A stretch of 64,000 nt of DNA from Trametopsis cervina (Eukaryota; Basidiomycota; Agaricomycetes; Polyporales; Irpicaceae). The DNA lies in the NCBI GenBank assembly GCA_022385755.1, contig MU278352.1, forward strand, positions 310,001 to 374,000, read 5' to 3'. Under the pieces are notes generated by a model that did not search any database, had not been told where the DNA came from, and worked only from the letters and a program-made list of their open reading frames with translations. Numbering within the stretch: the first letter of the stretch is position 1; each line of letters starts with the position of its first letter. Of this stretch, positions 47,501-58,438 are shown in pieces. A program made the translations under genes and the position numbers.

Positions 47501-49053
47501 TGTGATGAACGCTGCTGGAGGTGAGTTCATAACACCGACTGGAGACATCGATTCTTGATTTGAACGACGCTATGATTAGGTTTTGTGGTCCCCGGGTTCA
47601 TCGACTCTCATGCTCACTGGAACGGCGCATCGGCGCTGTACCCCAGCTCGCAGTGGGAACTGGAAACGTTCTTAGCCTACGGTGTCACCACATTACACAA
47701 GTACGCTCTCTCCTTACATTATCCCCACAATTCGCTGACATAGACCGTCAATGAAGCCCAAGCACGGACAACGTCAGAGCCAACTGGGAACGCTTCCGCG
47801 TCGAGCGCGGACACGCTGTCGGTCCTCGTATCTTCCACACCGGCGACGTCATCTACGGCGCGGGTATCGAGTCGGTCCACCAGGACATCACCACCCTCCA
47901 GGAGGCGTACTCTGCTTTGATACGCATTAAGGCTGAGGGCGGACCCGCAAGCTTCTCGTATAAGAACTATAACCTGCCGTCGCGGTATGTAACATCTGTT
48001 AACGTTTGGCCTTTCCTTCTGATAGTATGATGCAGGGCTTCGAGACAGAGATTGCTTTTGGCCGCTCGGAACTTGTCGATGCTTTGTGTCCCTGAAGGAG
48101 TGCGTGTTCTCATCGTTTGGACTCGGCTGCATCTGACGAGTAAGATATCTAGGGAATGAACTACGACTGGGATCAGACATATATCGTAGACGGTGAGCAC
48201 TATCCTATTTCCCTCACGAGCGTGAAACTGAGCAACAGCCGACGATAGGAATGACGACCGTCGAGCACTCGCTGCCCATCGCCCAGCTCTACGACGATAT
48301 CATCCAGCTCTTTGCTCGCAGCGGTACCGGCTCCGTGCCCACGCACATCGTCAACTATGGCGGTGCATGGGGAGAACAGTTCGTGTGGGCCCATGAAGAT
48401 GTGCCCAACGATCCAAAGTACGTCTTGAACACGGGACATGCGTCTCTTGTGACACTGATGTTGTGCGTTCAGGCTGCGCAAGTTTATCCCCCACGCTTTC
48501 TTGGAGCAGCTCACAGAATCGACGGCAAGACCAAAGAATTGTACGTAACCTCCTCATTGTTGCCTTCAGATTCTAAGAATTCAGTTATATAGCCTTCGCC
48601 CTCTGGAACACATCCGCGTCGACTGCCAAGATGGTGCAGCACGGTTTGAAGGCACTCATCGGCGCGCACGGAGAACCTCCGCTCGGCCTCAACTACCACG
48701 CAGAGCTTTTCTTTGCCCAGGCGGGTGGGCTCTCTAACTACGAGGTACGTCTCTTCCGTCTCGATCTGAGTATTTGCATCGCTAAACTCGTGTAACAGGC
48801 CATTCGCGCCGCAACGTCCGACGCCGCGCAGACGTTTGGCATCTACTCCGCAGTAGGCTCGCTCACGCCCGGGAAACTCGCCGACCTCGTCGTCTACCCG
48901 CCTGAGTTTGACCTCCTGCACGGCGACATCAGGAAGAGCAGAGACATCCAATATGTTGTTAGGGGAGGACGAGTCTGGGATGCAAAAACGCTCACAGAAT
49001 TGTGGCCCGTTGAAGGGCGCAAGACGGTGAAGCCACCATTGAGTGCCGATTAA
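44562..49053 (+). CDS. TolB-type beta-propeller / amidohydrolase fusion, membrane-anchored
   Basis: Start MKFEGELPSATQAG, then a single N-terminal helix (ARLVALLTAAATLSVFLPSL) that acts as signal anchor. Residues about 80-700 are propeller blades: DVHPKSGDIVFDILGDIYCL, DPHFSPDGEKLVYRSDAGLG, GGASRPELSRDGRTLAFVRR, SFSRSDDAVIIWAAGQIWHV and GGHSVNFSPDGKTLFWLLG. The last third is an amidohydrolase: IYNATLLTMETGNLQHDVLR, then GFVVPGFIDSHAHWNG with the HxH metal motif, TLQEAYSALIRIKAEGGPAS, MTTVEHSLPI, LIGAHGEPPLGLNYHAELFF, SNYEAIRAATSDAAQTFGIY and VGSLTPGKLADLVVYPP. About ten exons and 1,200-plus residues. Family and substrate are unproven; imidazolonepropionase- or prolidase-like hydrolysis of a peptide or cyclic amide is possible. 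Convergent with the next gene, with 119 bp between stops. Confidence 0.88.
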
Positions 49054-49172
49054 GGTACACACTGTAGTCTTAATATTTACATGTATCTCGTGGATACTTC
49101 ATCATTTATTCTGCTATATGAAAATGATGCTACAAAGAAAGAGAAACCATTCAAAACGAAAGTGCTAACAAT

Positions 49173-50807
49173 TCAAAACATGTACTCGCGAGGCTCGTCA
49201 ACATCGGAAACGGACTCGAGAGATTCGACATCAATGCGATCTGCAAATGTGGAGCTGAAACCGAGGGGTGTCCACCCGTTCGATTCAGTTGTAGATCCGG
49301 GTGAGGACCTCGAGGAGAAAGATGGCGAGCTCCAACCTGATCCAGAGGCCAATGAGAACGAGTCAGCCCCGTCCTCGAAGGCGTCCCCATCCGATCCGGA
49401 GTCAGAACCCACATCCATCGCGGACGTCCATTCATTGTGGAACTCGAGGTCGGATACGGCAGGTGCAGCGCGAGCCCACGATTCTGTCTCTGTATGGAAA
49501 GACGCGGAAAAGTCGAGCGTGGGAAGGACGAACGACGCAGAGGGGTCGATCTCGGCGCGCGAGGGTGAGCTCACATGAGTGTCGAAGCTCACTTCCGACA
49601 GAGCATCTTCCAGCGCTGCGTTGTCTTCGTCCTCGTGAATCTCCTCCAATACGCACCAACCTGTACCGGCTTCTCCGAGCACTGCACGGACGCGCGATTC
49701 GGTCCATCCGTTGAACTTGACCTCCAGGACTGTACAAAGCCCGCTGGCGTGGCCAAAGGCAGAACAGGACACCTCAGGGTGATCGAATACTTTGGCAGCG
49801 TCCAGTCGAGCGAAGAGGCTCGAAACGCGCAGAGCGTGCGTCGCATGATCGGCGTGCACGGAGGCTAAGTAAGAAAACGGAATGAGTGGATGATTCGATG
49901 TATGCACCGAAGGGTTGGTCGGCAGAGGAAGGCGGGAAGTAGGGGTGGGTGCAATGGGGATAAGGAGCACAGTCGTCACGTCGGCGACAGCGGGAGCAGG
50001 GAAGTAGTGGTCGAGCTCCGCATGGATAGCTTGCTCTTCAGTAGGTGCAGCGACGACAACCGCAGAGATACGAGTGGGCTCGACGCGCGAAGTGCTGGGT
50101 CGCGCGTTCTCTTTGGCAGGCGAGTACTTCTTCGGCTTCTGCAATTCTCTCTCCTTCTGCAACTTGATGTCCCAGTCTGCCTCCCAGAATGCTCGGCCGG
50201 CGATAGGTACATTCTCAACGATGTTCTGGAAAAGTGGGCGCGCACTGGAGAAGTTCCTAGCTGTGCCAAGTCCTACATGGGTGACGTTCCTGGGCATCGC
50301 AGGTGCCCGGGGCATAAACGGTGCACCCAGTGGGCGAGAGAGCGTAACACGAGTGGGGCCATTCAAACGCTGTTGGATTGTCTGCAGGCGGAATGGGTTG
50401 GCAGAATACGAAGGTCCTGAGGTGTGAGATGCGTGTGTAGAGAGGTTGAATGCGCCTGGAGCGGTCAAGTCGCCCACAACACGGGTCAGGAACGTACGAG
50501 CTTGCTTGATGAATGTCTCCGCTGCGGACGTCGTCGATCGAGGAGCGGGTGGCCGAGGAATCCATGCTGGGATGTGAATCGAGCGATTGCTCGTGGAAGG
50601 CGCACCTCCAGGTGGTCCTGGAGGCCTGTGCAGCGCACGTCCAAACTGAGCTCTAAGCCCAGAGGACAGTTGCTGCATGTTGCTCGTCGTGGTAGATAGT
50701 AAAGGTGCAAAGCTGTGAGGAGCCCCAATAGTGTCCGCGCGTCTATCGTGTGTGCCGAGCGTTTGCGTAAGTGGATGCCGCGGACCGACGTACTCCGGCT
50801 GTGCCAT
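49173..50807 (-). CDS. single-exon protein of unknown function (544 residues)
   Basis: One uninterrupted frame from ATG at 50807 to the stop at 49173, unusual in this intron-rich region. The N-terminal third is basic and Pro/Ser-rich. A conserved-looking middle has FIKQARTFLTRVVGDLTAPG, ARNFSSARPLFQNIVENVPI, AGRAFWEADWDIKLQKEREL and later FDHPEVSCSAFGHASGLCTV with LEVKFNGWTESRVRAVLGEA. The C-terminus is acidic (VSDVDEPREYMF). No signal peptide or membrane helix. Not recognised; a basidiomycete-specific protein is likely. Confidence 0.75.
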   Translation of the reverse strand: MAQPEYVGPRHPLTQTLGTHDRRADTIGAPHSFAPLLSTTTSNMQQLSSGLRAQFGRALHRPPGPPGGAPSTSNRSIHIPAWIPRPPAPRSTTSAAETFIKQARTFLTRVVGDLTAPGAFNLSTHASHTSGPSYSANPFRLQTIQQRLNGPTRVTLSRPLGAPFMPRAPAMPRNVTHVGLGTARNFSSARPLFQNIVENVPIAGRAFWEADWDIKLQKERELQKPKKYSPAKENARPSTSRVEPTRISAVVVAAPTEEQAIHAELDHYFPAPAVADVTTVLLIPIAPTPTSRLPLPTNPSVHTSNHPLIPFSYLASVHADHATHALRVSSLFARLDAAKVFDHPEVSCSAFGHASGLCTVLEVKFNGWTESRVRAVLGEAGTGWCVLEEIHEDEDNAALEDALSEVSFDTHVSSPSRAEIDPSASFVLPTLDFSASFHTETESWARAAPAVSDLEFHNEWTSAMDVGSDSGSDGDAFEDGADSFSLASGSGWSSPSFSSRSSPGSTTESNGWTPLGFSSTFADRIDVESLESVSDVDEPREYMF

Positions 50808-51121
50808 ACCCTGAACTTCAGGAGCACCTCTAAGCAGGCATACTTGTCACCATGGAGGTGTGAAGAGTGGGTGTTCAAGCAAGCAGACTGGAGGGAATAA
50901 ACTAATTATAGGCCAGGGATTTGGCCAGAACCATGTAATTATTGTCCAAGCATACGTCTACTGTGGCCAAATCACAACACAGGCCAATGGCCCAAATCAT
51001 CCTATATCCAAGGATGGATTCAACATCAAGTGAAAGCGCCAAAATAAATTGAGGGGATTAGGCTGCAGACGTAGAATATAGCAACGCGCATATAGCAGTG
51101 ACATGGTGAGTGCGCCTTGGG

Positions 51122-51821
51122 CTAGGACTCGTCCGTTTCAGTAATGACTTCATTTGACGGATCCCCTTCGGCGGCCGCAGAGGTTTCAGCCTCAGCCTCA
51201 GCTTCAGCTTCAGCTTCGTCTTCTTTACTGGCTTCTCCTGGGGCGTCGTCTGCAGCTTTCTTACTTCCGATGACAGTGGCATTAATGCTATAACACCGAT
51301 GCTCTGTTTAGCATACTCGAGACGGGACAATTGGATGTGTACTCGCCTTACGGACACCTGTACCATCTCCTTTTTCCCACTTTCACTGTTCAATAATTCT
51401 ACAGTGATGCGCTTATTGCCCTTCCAGCCATAGCTTCCCGTGTTGAATGTCGTTGGAACCAATGCAGTGGAGCCAAGGAATCCAGGGTCGGCCTGCGCGG
51501 AATCCTGAGTATCATCACCTCCGATGGCTGGAGGGGTGTGAGTGAGGTTCACGTGTAGGGGTAGGGCATGTGATTTGAACGCTGTTGCTCCAATCGAGAC
51601 CTATTTGCACATAAGTTACGCGTCTGCCACGGACCAAAGCGCAGCGCAACGTGCCTTGGGTTTCTTGCCACCTTTGGCCTTGCTTGGGGCTTCGCCTGTA
51701 GTTTTGGCCACTTTCGAACGCGTCTTGGGGCCATCCCCTTCTGTGTCTGCGGCGCGTTTACGACCTGCTCAGTGTTAGCAACCAGCCTCTGTAAAGGACT
51801 AGGAGGGAATGTACCTGCCAT
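51122..51821 (-). CDS. small acidic-tailed protein of unknown function
   Basis: Exon 1 is only ATGGCAG; exon 2 encodes GRKRAADTEGDGPKTRSK and ends KAKGGKKPK; exon 3 begins VSIGATAFKSHALPLHVNLT and continues HTPPAIGGDD, STALVPTTFNTGSYGWKGNK and RITVELLNSESGKKEMVQ; exon 4 begins INATVIGSKKAADDA and has a Glu-Ala repeat (EAEAEAEAEAE) before TETDES and TAG. About 180 residues. The basic N-terminus looks like a nuclear signal. Joining exons 2 and 3 in frame needs a GC donor (AAG|GCACGT) with an ordinary AG acceptor. The middle part (GSYGWKGNKRITVE) reads like a conserved single domain, but the family is not known to me. Confidence 0.72.
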
Positions 51822-52221
51822 TGTTCCTGCTGTTGAAAAAATTAAGAGTGATCGACGATGAGCGGAAGGAGTCTTGAGAGTGGGGATTTGAGCAAAGGTT
51901 GGTCATGTTGATGAGACCTAGCACTCGATATTTAAGCAATGTTGGCGTACGGCCCTGGAGCTACGTCACGCGTTCTAAAGCGCCAACGCGTTTGATGGGC
52001 GCTTGTGGCCAATATGTGGAATTGCAGTGTGCGCGTCGACGCGCCATCCTTGAGACCAGTATCGAGCAGAAAGCGGGAATTGATAGCGGATTACTTATAC
52101 ATATTAATAGAGTACACTGCTCAATCCCAATCCTGAGCAGCCACATCAAAAGCTTTTCAAGATATACAAGTTGCGCACGCACTAGAACACACCCTCACCC
52201 TGAGTTCTGATCATTTGAGTC
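51822..52221. other. gap upstream of the small gene
   Basis: 400 bp, AT-rich in part (52080-52150); the promoter of the small minus-strand gene and the 3' end of the Rpp20-like gene. Confidence 0.5.
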
Positions 52222-53140
52222 TCATTCCTCGTCCATGTCCTCTTCACGCACGACAACACGTTGCACTTTGGATGGCCCTGCGCTATCTTTACGTTGTCCG
52301 GTTTCTTGTTTTCGTTTGCCTGGCTGGGTGGCGTGCGAAGGTCGTCCCCCCGTAGCTTTACCCTGCTTCCGCCGTCCTTTTCCTGTACGAAGGCCTTCGT
52401 CTACTCCATCGCCTATTTTGATAACAACGCTGACAGATGACTTCCCTCTCGTACGCAGAGAGATGTCTTCGTCCTCATCGTCGGGGATCACTTCGTCATG
52501 GACCTCCACAGTTCCGGTCAAGACCTCTGTCTGTATTTCCTCCGCAGAATAGGGAAGGATGTCAGGCAGAGATAAAGCTAGCTGCAGCATATGTGGTATC
52601 GCAGCGCCCATCGCGCTCAGATGAAGCGTCTTGTGGCTATACACGAGACTATCAGCTCAAGATGCATGAGTCAATGAGAAAGAATATCTCCCACCCGTCT
52701 TTCAGTACGGCGTCCTTACAACGTCTGAGGTACATCCCCAGAGGTGTTTTACGCGTTACACAAATATGATTCTTGCCTTCCACATGAGCAGAGCGCGGCC
52801 CAGTAGCAGATACGGATGTAGGTACTGTCGGGAATGGTCTTGGGGGCGCCAGCTTGCGGTACTTGACTTCAGGAGTTTGGAGGCCTTTGGCAGGACCTGC
52901 GTCGTTCGCTCGCTGCTTTCCTTTCCTCTTGCCGCTCTTAATCTCCCGAGTCTCCTCTGCCTGTTCCCCGTCTTCATTCTCTGGGTGCGCTCCCGCATCT
53001 CTATGCTCAGCCGCAGTTGAAGGCGATGTTGATGCTTGGGCTACTGACTCGTCGTTCGCTACCTTCGCTTTCTTCGTCACTGCCTCCGACTCCGAGTCAC
53101 TCGTCGATTTACGCTTTCTCGACGCTGTGGTGTCCGCCAT
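52222..53140 (-). CDS. RNase P/MRP subunit Rpp20/POP7-like (Alba fold)
   Basis: Alba-type RNA-binding subunit used in tRNA 5' processing and rRNA maturation. Start is placed at MADTTASRKRKSTSDSES. A basic, disordered leader (KAKVANDESVAQAST, GKRKGKQRANDAGPAKG) precedes the Alba domain: GKNHICVTRKTPLGMYLRRC, KDAVLKDG|HKTLHLSAMGAA, IPHMLQLALSLPDILPYSAE and EIQTEVLTGTVEVHDEVIPD, then VSVVIKIG. The C-terminal tail is Lys/Gly/Gln-rich to DMDEE. One intron splits DG|HKTL. The frame stays open upstream to an ATG at 53404, but that would include a duplicated copy of the N-terminus whose start codon is lost and would leave almost no promoter before the divergent eRF1 gene. Confidence 0.85.
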
Positions 53141-53257
53141 GAGGCCCAATGCTTGAGCTGCTGAACGGTCGTTTGTTACTTTTGCTTTCCTCGTCACCGC
53201 CTCCGGCTCTGAGTCACTCGTCGCTTCGCGGTTTAGCAGCGCTATAATGTCCGCGTT
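53024..53257 (-). repeat. 117-bp direct tandem duplication at Rpp20-like N-terminus
   Basis: Two adjacent 117-bp copies (53257-53141 and 53140-53024) share CGACGAGTGACTC and GAGGC(A/G)GTGACGA and encode (N)ADIIALLNREATSDSEPEA versus (M)ADTTASRKRKSTSDSESEA. The upstream copy has AAC where the downstream has the ATG start. The copies are diverged but in register (39 codons). Confidence 0.85.
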
Positions 53258-53358
53258 GAGGCCAGAAGCCTGAGGGTCAACGGACGCAAGTAGGAAGTTC
53301 TTGTCACAAGATGGGCTGCTGGAAGCGCCCAAGAGGTCATGGACCAAATTGGGCGGGC

Positions 53359-53365
53359 TATAAAT
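53359..53365 (+). promoter_or_regulatory. TATA-like element upstream of eRF1
   Basis: TATAAAT lies about 120 bp before the eRF1 start in the short divergent spacer and is a fair candidate core promoter element. Confidence 0.35.
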
Positions 53366-53485
53366 TTGTTGCTCGCGATCGTCTCTCCCCCATCTAACGT
53401 TCACCCTCTCATTCTCCTCCCTCCACTTTGTCTGGGTCTTGTAATTTTCTGTATATCAGAAACTTTACGCCCCAGACTCCAAAAT

Positions 53486-55069
53486 GAGTCAAGATGCAGC
53501 GGAAACGAATATCCAGATGTGGAAGGTGAAGAAGCTCATCAAGAGCCTCGATTCTGCCAGAGGGTCAGTCGAGCTGGATGCTCTGCCCCGATCTCAGAAG
53601 TGACGGTCTTTATCGTTTCCTACAGTGCTGGAACCTCGATGATTAGCTTGATCATACCCCCAAAGGTATATCCGATTCAGCTTGATCTGTGTACAGATGG
53701 AGCTAACGTCGGTTCGCTGTGTAGGATCAAATTTCTCGTGTCTCTGCGATGTTGACGCAGGAATACGGAACGGCATCCAACATCAAGTCTCGAGTCAATC
53801 GTCTTTCCGTGCTGGCCGCTATCACGAGTACACAGCAACGCCTCAAGCTGTACAATCGAGTTCCACCCAATGGACTTGTGCTCTTTGTTGGTACCATCCT
53901 GACAGACGAGGGGAAAGAAAAGAAGGTGTCTTTTGACTTCGAGCCTCACAAACCGATCAACACGTATGTCAACCAACCACCTGTCTTTCAACTTTGCTTA
54001 CACCGCTATCAGTTCCTTGTACCTTTGCGACAACAAGTTCCACACAGAGGCGCTGCAGGAACTGCTCGAATCCGACTCAAAATTTGGTTTTATCGTCATG
54101 GACGGTAACGGCACTTTGTTCGGTACTGTCGCCGGAAACACTCGTGAAGTCATCCACAAGTTCACCGTCGATCTCCCAAAGAAGCACGGTCGTGGTGGTC
54201 AGTCTGCCCTCCGTTTCGCCCGTCTTCGTGACGAGAAGCGCCACAACTACGTTCGAAAGGTCGCTGAGCTGGCGGTGCAACACTTCATCACCGCCGACAA
54301 GGTCAACGTCACCGGACTTGTCCTCGCTGGTAGCGCTGACTTCAAGACGGAGTTGAGTATAAGCGACATGTTCGACGGACGTCTGGCAGCCAAGATCATT
54401 AAAGTCGTCGATGTCAGTTATGGTGGCGAGAACGGCTTCAACCAGGTAACATCAAATCCGTGCCACTCAGTGCCCATACTGACCTCTGTATAGGCTATCG
54501 AACTTGCTGCCGAGTCTCTTGCCAACGTCAAGTTCGTGCAAGAGAAGAAGCTGATCCAGAAGTACTTCGACGAGATCAGTCAAGACACTGGACGATACTG
54601 CTTCGGTGTTGATGATACGCTCAAGGCTCTCGAGCTCGGCGCTGTTGAGACCCTGATCGTTTGGGAGAACTTGGACATTACCCGCTATGTTCTCCGCAAT
54701 GCAGCGGGCGGTACGTACATCCCAGATTTATCATATTTACCTTTTGCTCACAGATCAACAGAGGAAATCATCGTCCACGCGAACAAGGAGCAGGAGAAGG
54801 ACCGTGAGAAGTTCATGGACAAGTCCACTGGCACGGAGATGGAGAAGTCCCAAGACCCACAGTCGCTACTCGAATGGTTCGCGGAGAAGTACAAGGAGTT
54901 CGGCGCGAACCTCGAGTTTGTCACCAACCGATCGCAAGAGGGTGCTCAGTTCGTGAAGGGCTTTGGTGGTATCGGCGGCCTGCTGCGTTACAAGGTCGAC
55001 TTCAACAACTTGGCCAGCGTCGATGACGAAGACGAGGACGAGTTCTTGAGCGATGATGAGGACCTCTGA
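53486..55069 (+). CDS. SUP45: eukaryotic peptide chain release factor 1 (eRF1, SUP45)
   Basis: Recognises all three stop codons and triggers peptide release. Starts [20 protein letters not shown]. Diagnostic motifs are intact: [11 protein letters not shown] (stop-codon NIKS), SLYLCDNKF (YxCxxxF), [20 protein letters not shown] (catalytic GGQ), then [40 protein letters not shown] and [20 protein letters not shown]. The end is [12 protein letters not shown] and TGA. Six exons and about 437 residues, the normal size. Confidence 0.97.
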
Positions 55070-55644
55070 CATGTGTGGTGGCTCCGATCGGGAGCCCCGT
55101 TCGACCAGGTTACGCCGAGCGGGGCGGGTGGTAGGGGATGGAAGGTGGTGTTGGGTGGCGGCTTCCCGGGCTCTGACGTGAAATGCATAGGAATGAGCCT
55201 GGAGGTGGCAGGAGGGAAACGAGTGGGGAGCGGAACAGAATGTGTGAGACGCGTAGCGGCCGGCTCGTGGGCATGTGAAAGAGGCAAGAACGGCGTGGTC
55301 TGCCTGACTGCGATATCGACCCGTGAATCCGATGTATAAATGGCAAGTCCCTTGGTTAGACCTTCTTACTTGGGTCGCGTCTGACCTGTATGACTTGTAG
55401 ACCACAGTAGCATGAAACTGTAGTACCTGATCCTGTTTGTATTTGCTTTCGTTCGCTGTGTATCAATCTACCTCAAACTAAAGTCGCGAGACGATGGTGA
55501 GATGCCTGAGATACCTGCTTTCACTACTCGTGCAAAGTCTCTGTTCAGTGAGATTGCGCGCCTATTTTCTCTGGGGATCGAGGTATGCGCAATGATTGGC
55601 AGTGGTGGCTGCGTCAGCGATGCCAATGTTCACATTTGACCACC
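55070..55644. other. gap between eRF1 and PITH-domain gene
   Basis: 575 bp; the eRF1 3' region and the next promoter. Frames present overlap the GC-rich 55073-55330 stretch on both strands and have no motif. Confidence 0.5.
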
Positions 55645-56527
55645 ATGTCTGGTCTTCCAGATACCAGCTCTGCCGCGCACGAAGACTCGATAGCATCTTC
55701 CCTAGAGGGCACAGACCTTACGAATTTATACGGAGTGATTGACAAATCCAAGTGAGCCCGCCGTGCGCGCACCCATCTCCGGGTGATCACACTCTGTCTG
55801 CAGCGGCGATTGATCGTACGACGTCCTTCCAGCGTGCATGGACTCAACCTAACTGTACCGGAGGATGCACCGGCTATAATCAAGCCATGGCATGAGCGAA
55901 ACGATACGACCGTATCTGCGAACTCGGCTGTAGATGATCAGGTTAGATGCTCGTAACCCTGTGGCGTCAGGCAATGGGGTAACCAGCATGCCCGCAGCTT
56001 ATATTACACATTCCGTTCACCGAGAACGTTCGTGTGCGGTCTATATTATTGAAGCTTGGTGAGCCTTCTCGCTTGATTTCAGAGTGTCATGGGCTGACGG
56101 TATTTGCAGGACGAGGGGAATCGACACCACGGCATCTGCGTATATACGCTAACCACACCAATATTGTGGATTTCGGTGATGCAGAAAGCCTCAAGCCTCA
56201 ATTGAACATAACTTTGTCGGAAGGCGAGACAGGTGTAGTGGAATACCCGCTACGAGCCAGTGCATTCGCCAGCATACATGCTGTGTCCCTGTTCTTTGTG
56301 AGCACAATGGTTTCTCAGTATACAACACGTCCGCTAACATATTGCAGAGTGAAGCAGTGGGCGGAGAGTCCGTGCAAGTATATTACGTAGGATTTAGAGG
56401 AGATAGTAAGGCACAGCGGAGGGAGGGGACACAGAAGCTTGAAATACGCGCGGAGAACGCTCCTGATGCACGAATTATTGACAGGCTTTCGGAGAGGACG
56501 GGAGGGCTGCAGACGACAGCTCGCTGA
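55645..56527 (+). CDS. PITH-domain protein (PITHD1/TXNL1 C-terminal type)
   Basis: The PITH domain binds the 26S proteasome in TXNL1. MSGLPDTSSAAHEDS starts the protein, then SLEGTDLTNLYGVIDKSN, VHGLNLTVPEDAPAIIKPWH, DQLILHIPFTENVRVRSILL, GRGESTPRHLRIYANHTNIV and DFGDAESLKPQLNITLSEGE, ending in SEAVGGESVQVYYVGFRGDS and TTAR. Five exons joined by short introns; about 210 residues. There is no thioredoxin domain in front, so it is the stand-alone form. Confidence 0.9.
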
Positions 56528-56715
56528 GCTCTGCATGCTTCAACGCGCTATACGTGTCCCTGGCCACGTAGTTGTAGCACGAATGGAGTCCATCCAATAG
56601 TGCATGATATGATAGAGTTGACGTGAATGTCCTTGAGGGAACTAGAGGACTATGGCTAAAGTACAAACCGCGTTAGATAAATCCAAAATAAGAACATCCG
56701 GGTATCATAGAGTAA

Positions 56716-58157
56716 TCATCCATCCAGGTCATACGGATCGCGAGAGTCGTCCAGCACTACCACGTTCCGTAGCATGGGATCAAGGGAAGCCAGCTCGTCC
56801 TTGATTCCTGCTCGTGCAATTTCGTCAAGCTCTTTGAGGAGTATAGCAATAATTTTCTGAAATATGGGCGTGAATACGAGGTCATGGGCTCTATAAGGCA
56901 GACTGACCTTAAGCTTATTGTCTATTTGCCTTACGGCATCTCCCAGAGCAGTCGTCCAACTCGGTGGCGGGCTGCCCAGAGCACCACCATACAGTGCCGA
57001 CGCACCACTGACATTGGCATTCGCTATTCCCCACAAACTGCTCTCGCTATCGGTTGTAGGTGCAGCATCTGCGCCTGTGAACAAGTACGAAACCCCCGGG
57101 TGCGGTGAGAGCAGACCGAGTGGTCCCATCATATGTTGCCCACTACTCGGAAACGGAGATGGCCCCAGTATCTTCGAGACCTTGTTATAGACCTCTGAGA
57201 GAACGTCTAGTAGGGAGAGCAGCGTGTGATGGTAGTCCAGGGCGAATGGCTGCAACCACGTCAGATACCGATGGCATACCTTAGACGAAGGAACTCACGA
57301 CGTGGGGTAGCATCAGATAGGATGCTTCTGAAGAGTCGTTATATGATAACGCGTAGTCTGTCGCGCCTTGGTAACGTTTCGGTCGACCTGACCTGAATAT
57401 TGAGCGCTAGAATGAGGCGTTCATTAGAAAGAATTGAGCCATTGGATGAACTAGTTTATACCATCTTTGGCCGGTCACCCTCCTCCTTGGACTGGTCATA
57501 CTCGTTTAAGGCGTTTGACAATCCCCGCAGGAAGTCTTGTGGATCTTTAACTTCGAACGAGTGCGCGAGAGACATCCCAAGACACGCAAACCTGTACGTT
57601 CTGACAGCGCCCAGATCGTCAATAATCACCGGTTATTTGGGATATACCGGCGTACTTACCTGCTTCTCATAGCAACATTGGTAAAAGTGCGGTCAAGCTC
57701 AGCACGAGTTATCATGATAGTGTGAAACCAGTGGCTCCGCCTACAGTGATAGATGAGTTAGCTTGCGAGCTAATAGTGACAGGGGAGGGCGAACCGCGAA
57801 CCCTTCATGTACGTTTCTCAAATACGTGAGCGTGATCACCCTCTTCTTCACCAACTCTCGCAACATCTCTACTGAGGTCCCCTGTGGTGTAGCCGCGCCC
57901 ATCGCTGGTGGGACCGAGTCAGAATACAGCGATTGTGCGTCCCATTCTCGGGCCATTGGTGTAGTTGTTGTCGGAGTAGGCAAGGGTGCGTAAGGAAGGG
58001 CAGCCAGTGCCGAAGGAATAGTAGCTTGCAACGCCTGAGGGCCTGCGGCGGGCTTGAAGGAGGACAGCAAGTTCTGGGCGGAGGACTTGCGCCGCATGAG
58101 TGTTGGGCGTTGGACTAGAGGGTCTGGCGTCGCGATTGACATTGCAGCCTGTGCCAT
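56716..58157 (-). CDS. conserved-looking protein of unknown function
   Basis: Start MAQAAMSIATPDPLVQR (an ATG at 58178 is an in-frame alternative). A low-complexity Ala/Pro leader is followed by SVEMLRELVKKRVITLTYLR, HWFHTIMITRAELDRTFTN, CLGMSLAHSFEVKDPQDFLR, LSNALNEYDQ, DYHHTLLSLLDVLSEVYNK, SWTTALGDAVRQIDNKLKK and IIAILLKELDEIARAGIKDE, ending RDPYDLDG. Several helices could form coiled coils. Seven or eight exons and about 380 residues. No family could be named. Confidence 0.72.
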
Positions 58158-58438
58158 TTTACCTGTTCCCACCAGCAATAGAGTAATGGGAGATCAGGAA
58201 TATCAGACACGAGAGACCAAAGTGCTTCCGCGTCAGCGAAGATAAGTAACCAGATAAGTATTAGTCTATTCTCTTTTGTAGGCCATCAAGGGGAATTGAA
58301 TGCTCACTACAAACTCATCACACTACTTGCTACTAGGCGCGCTATGATGTTATCATAACCGATTATTATCCCGGCCTGTGCGCACAGATCTTTTCACCAG
58401 TCGGCCATCTTCATCGTCTCCTCACACCGGTTCACGCC

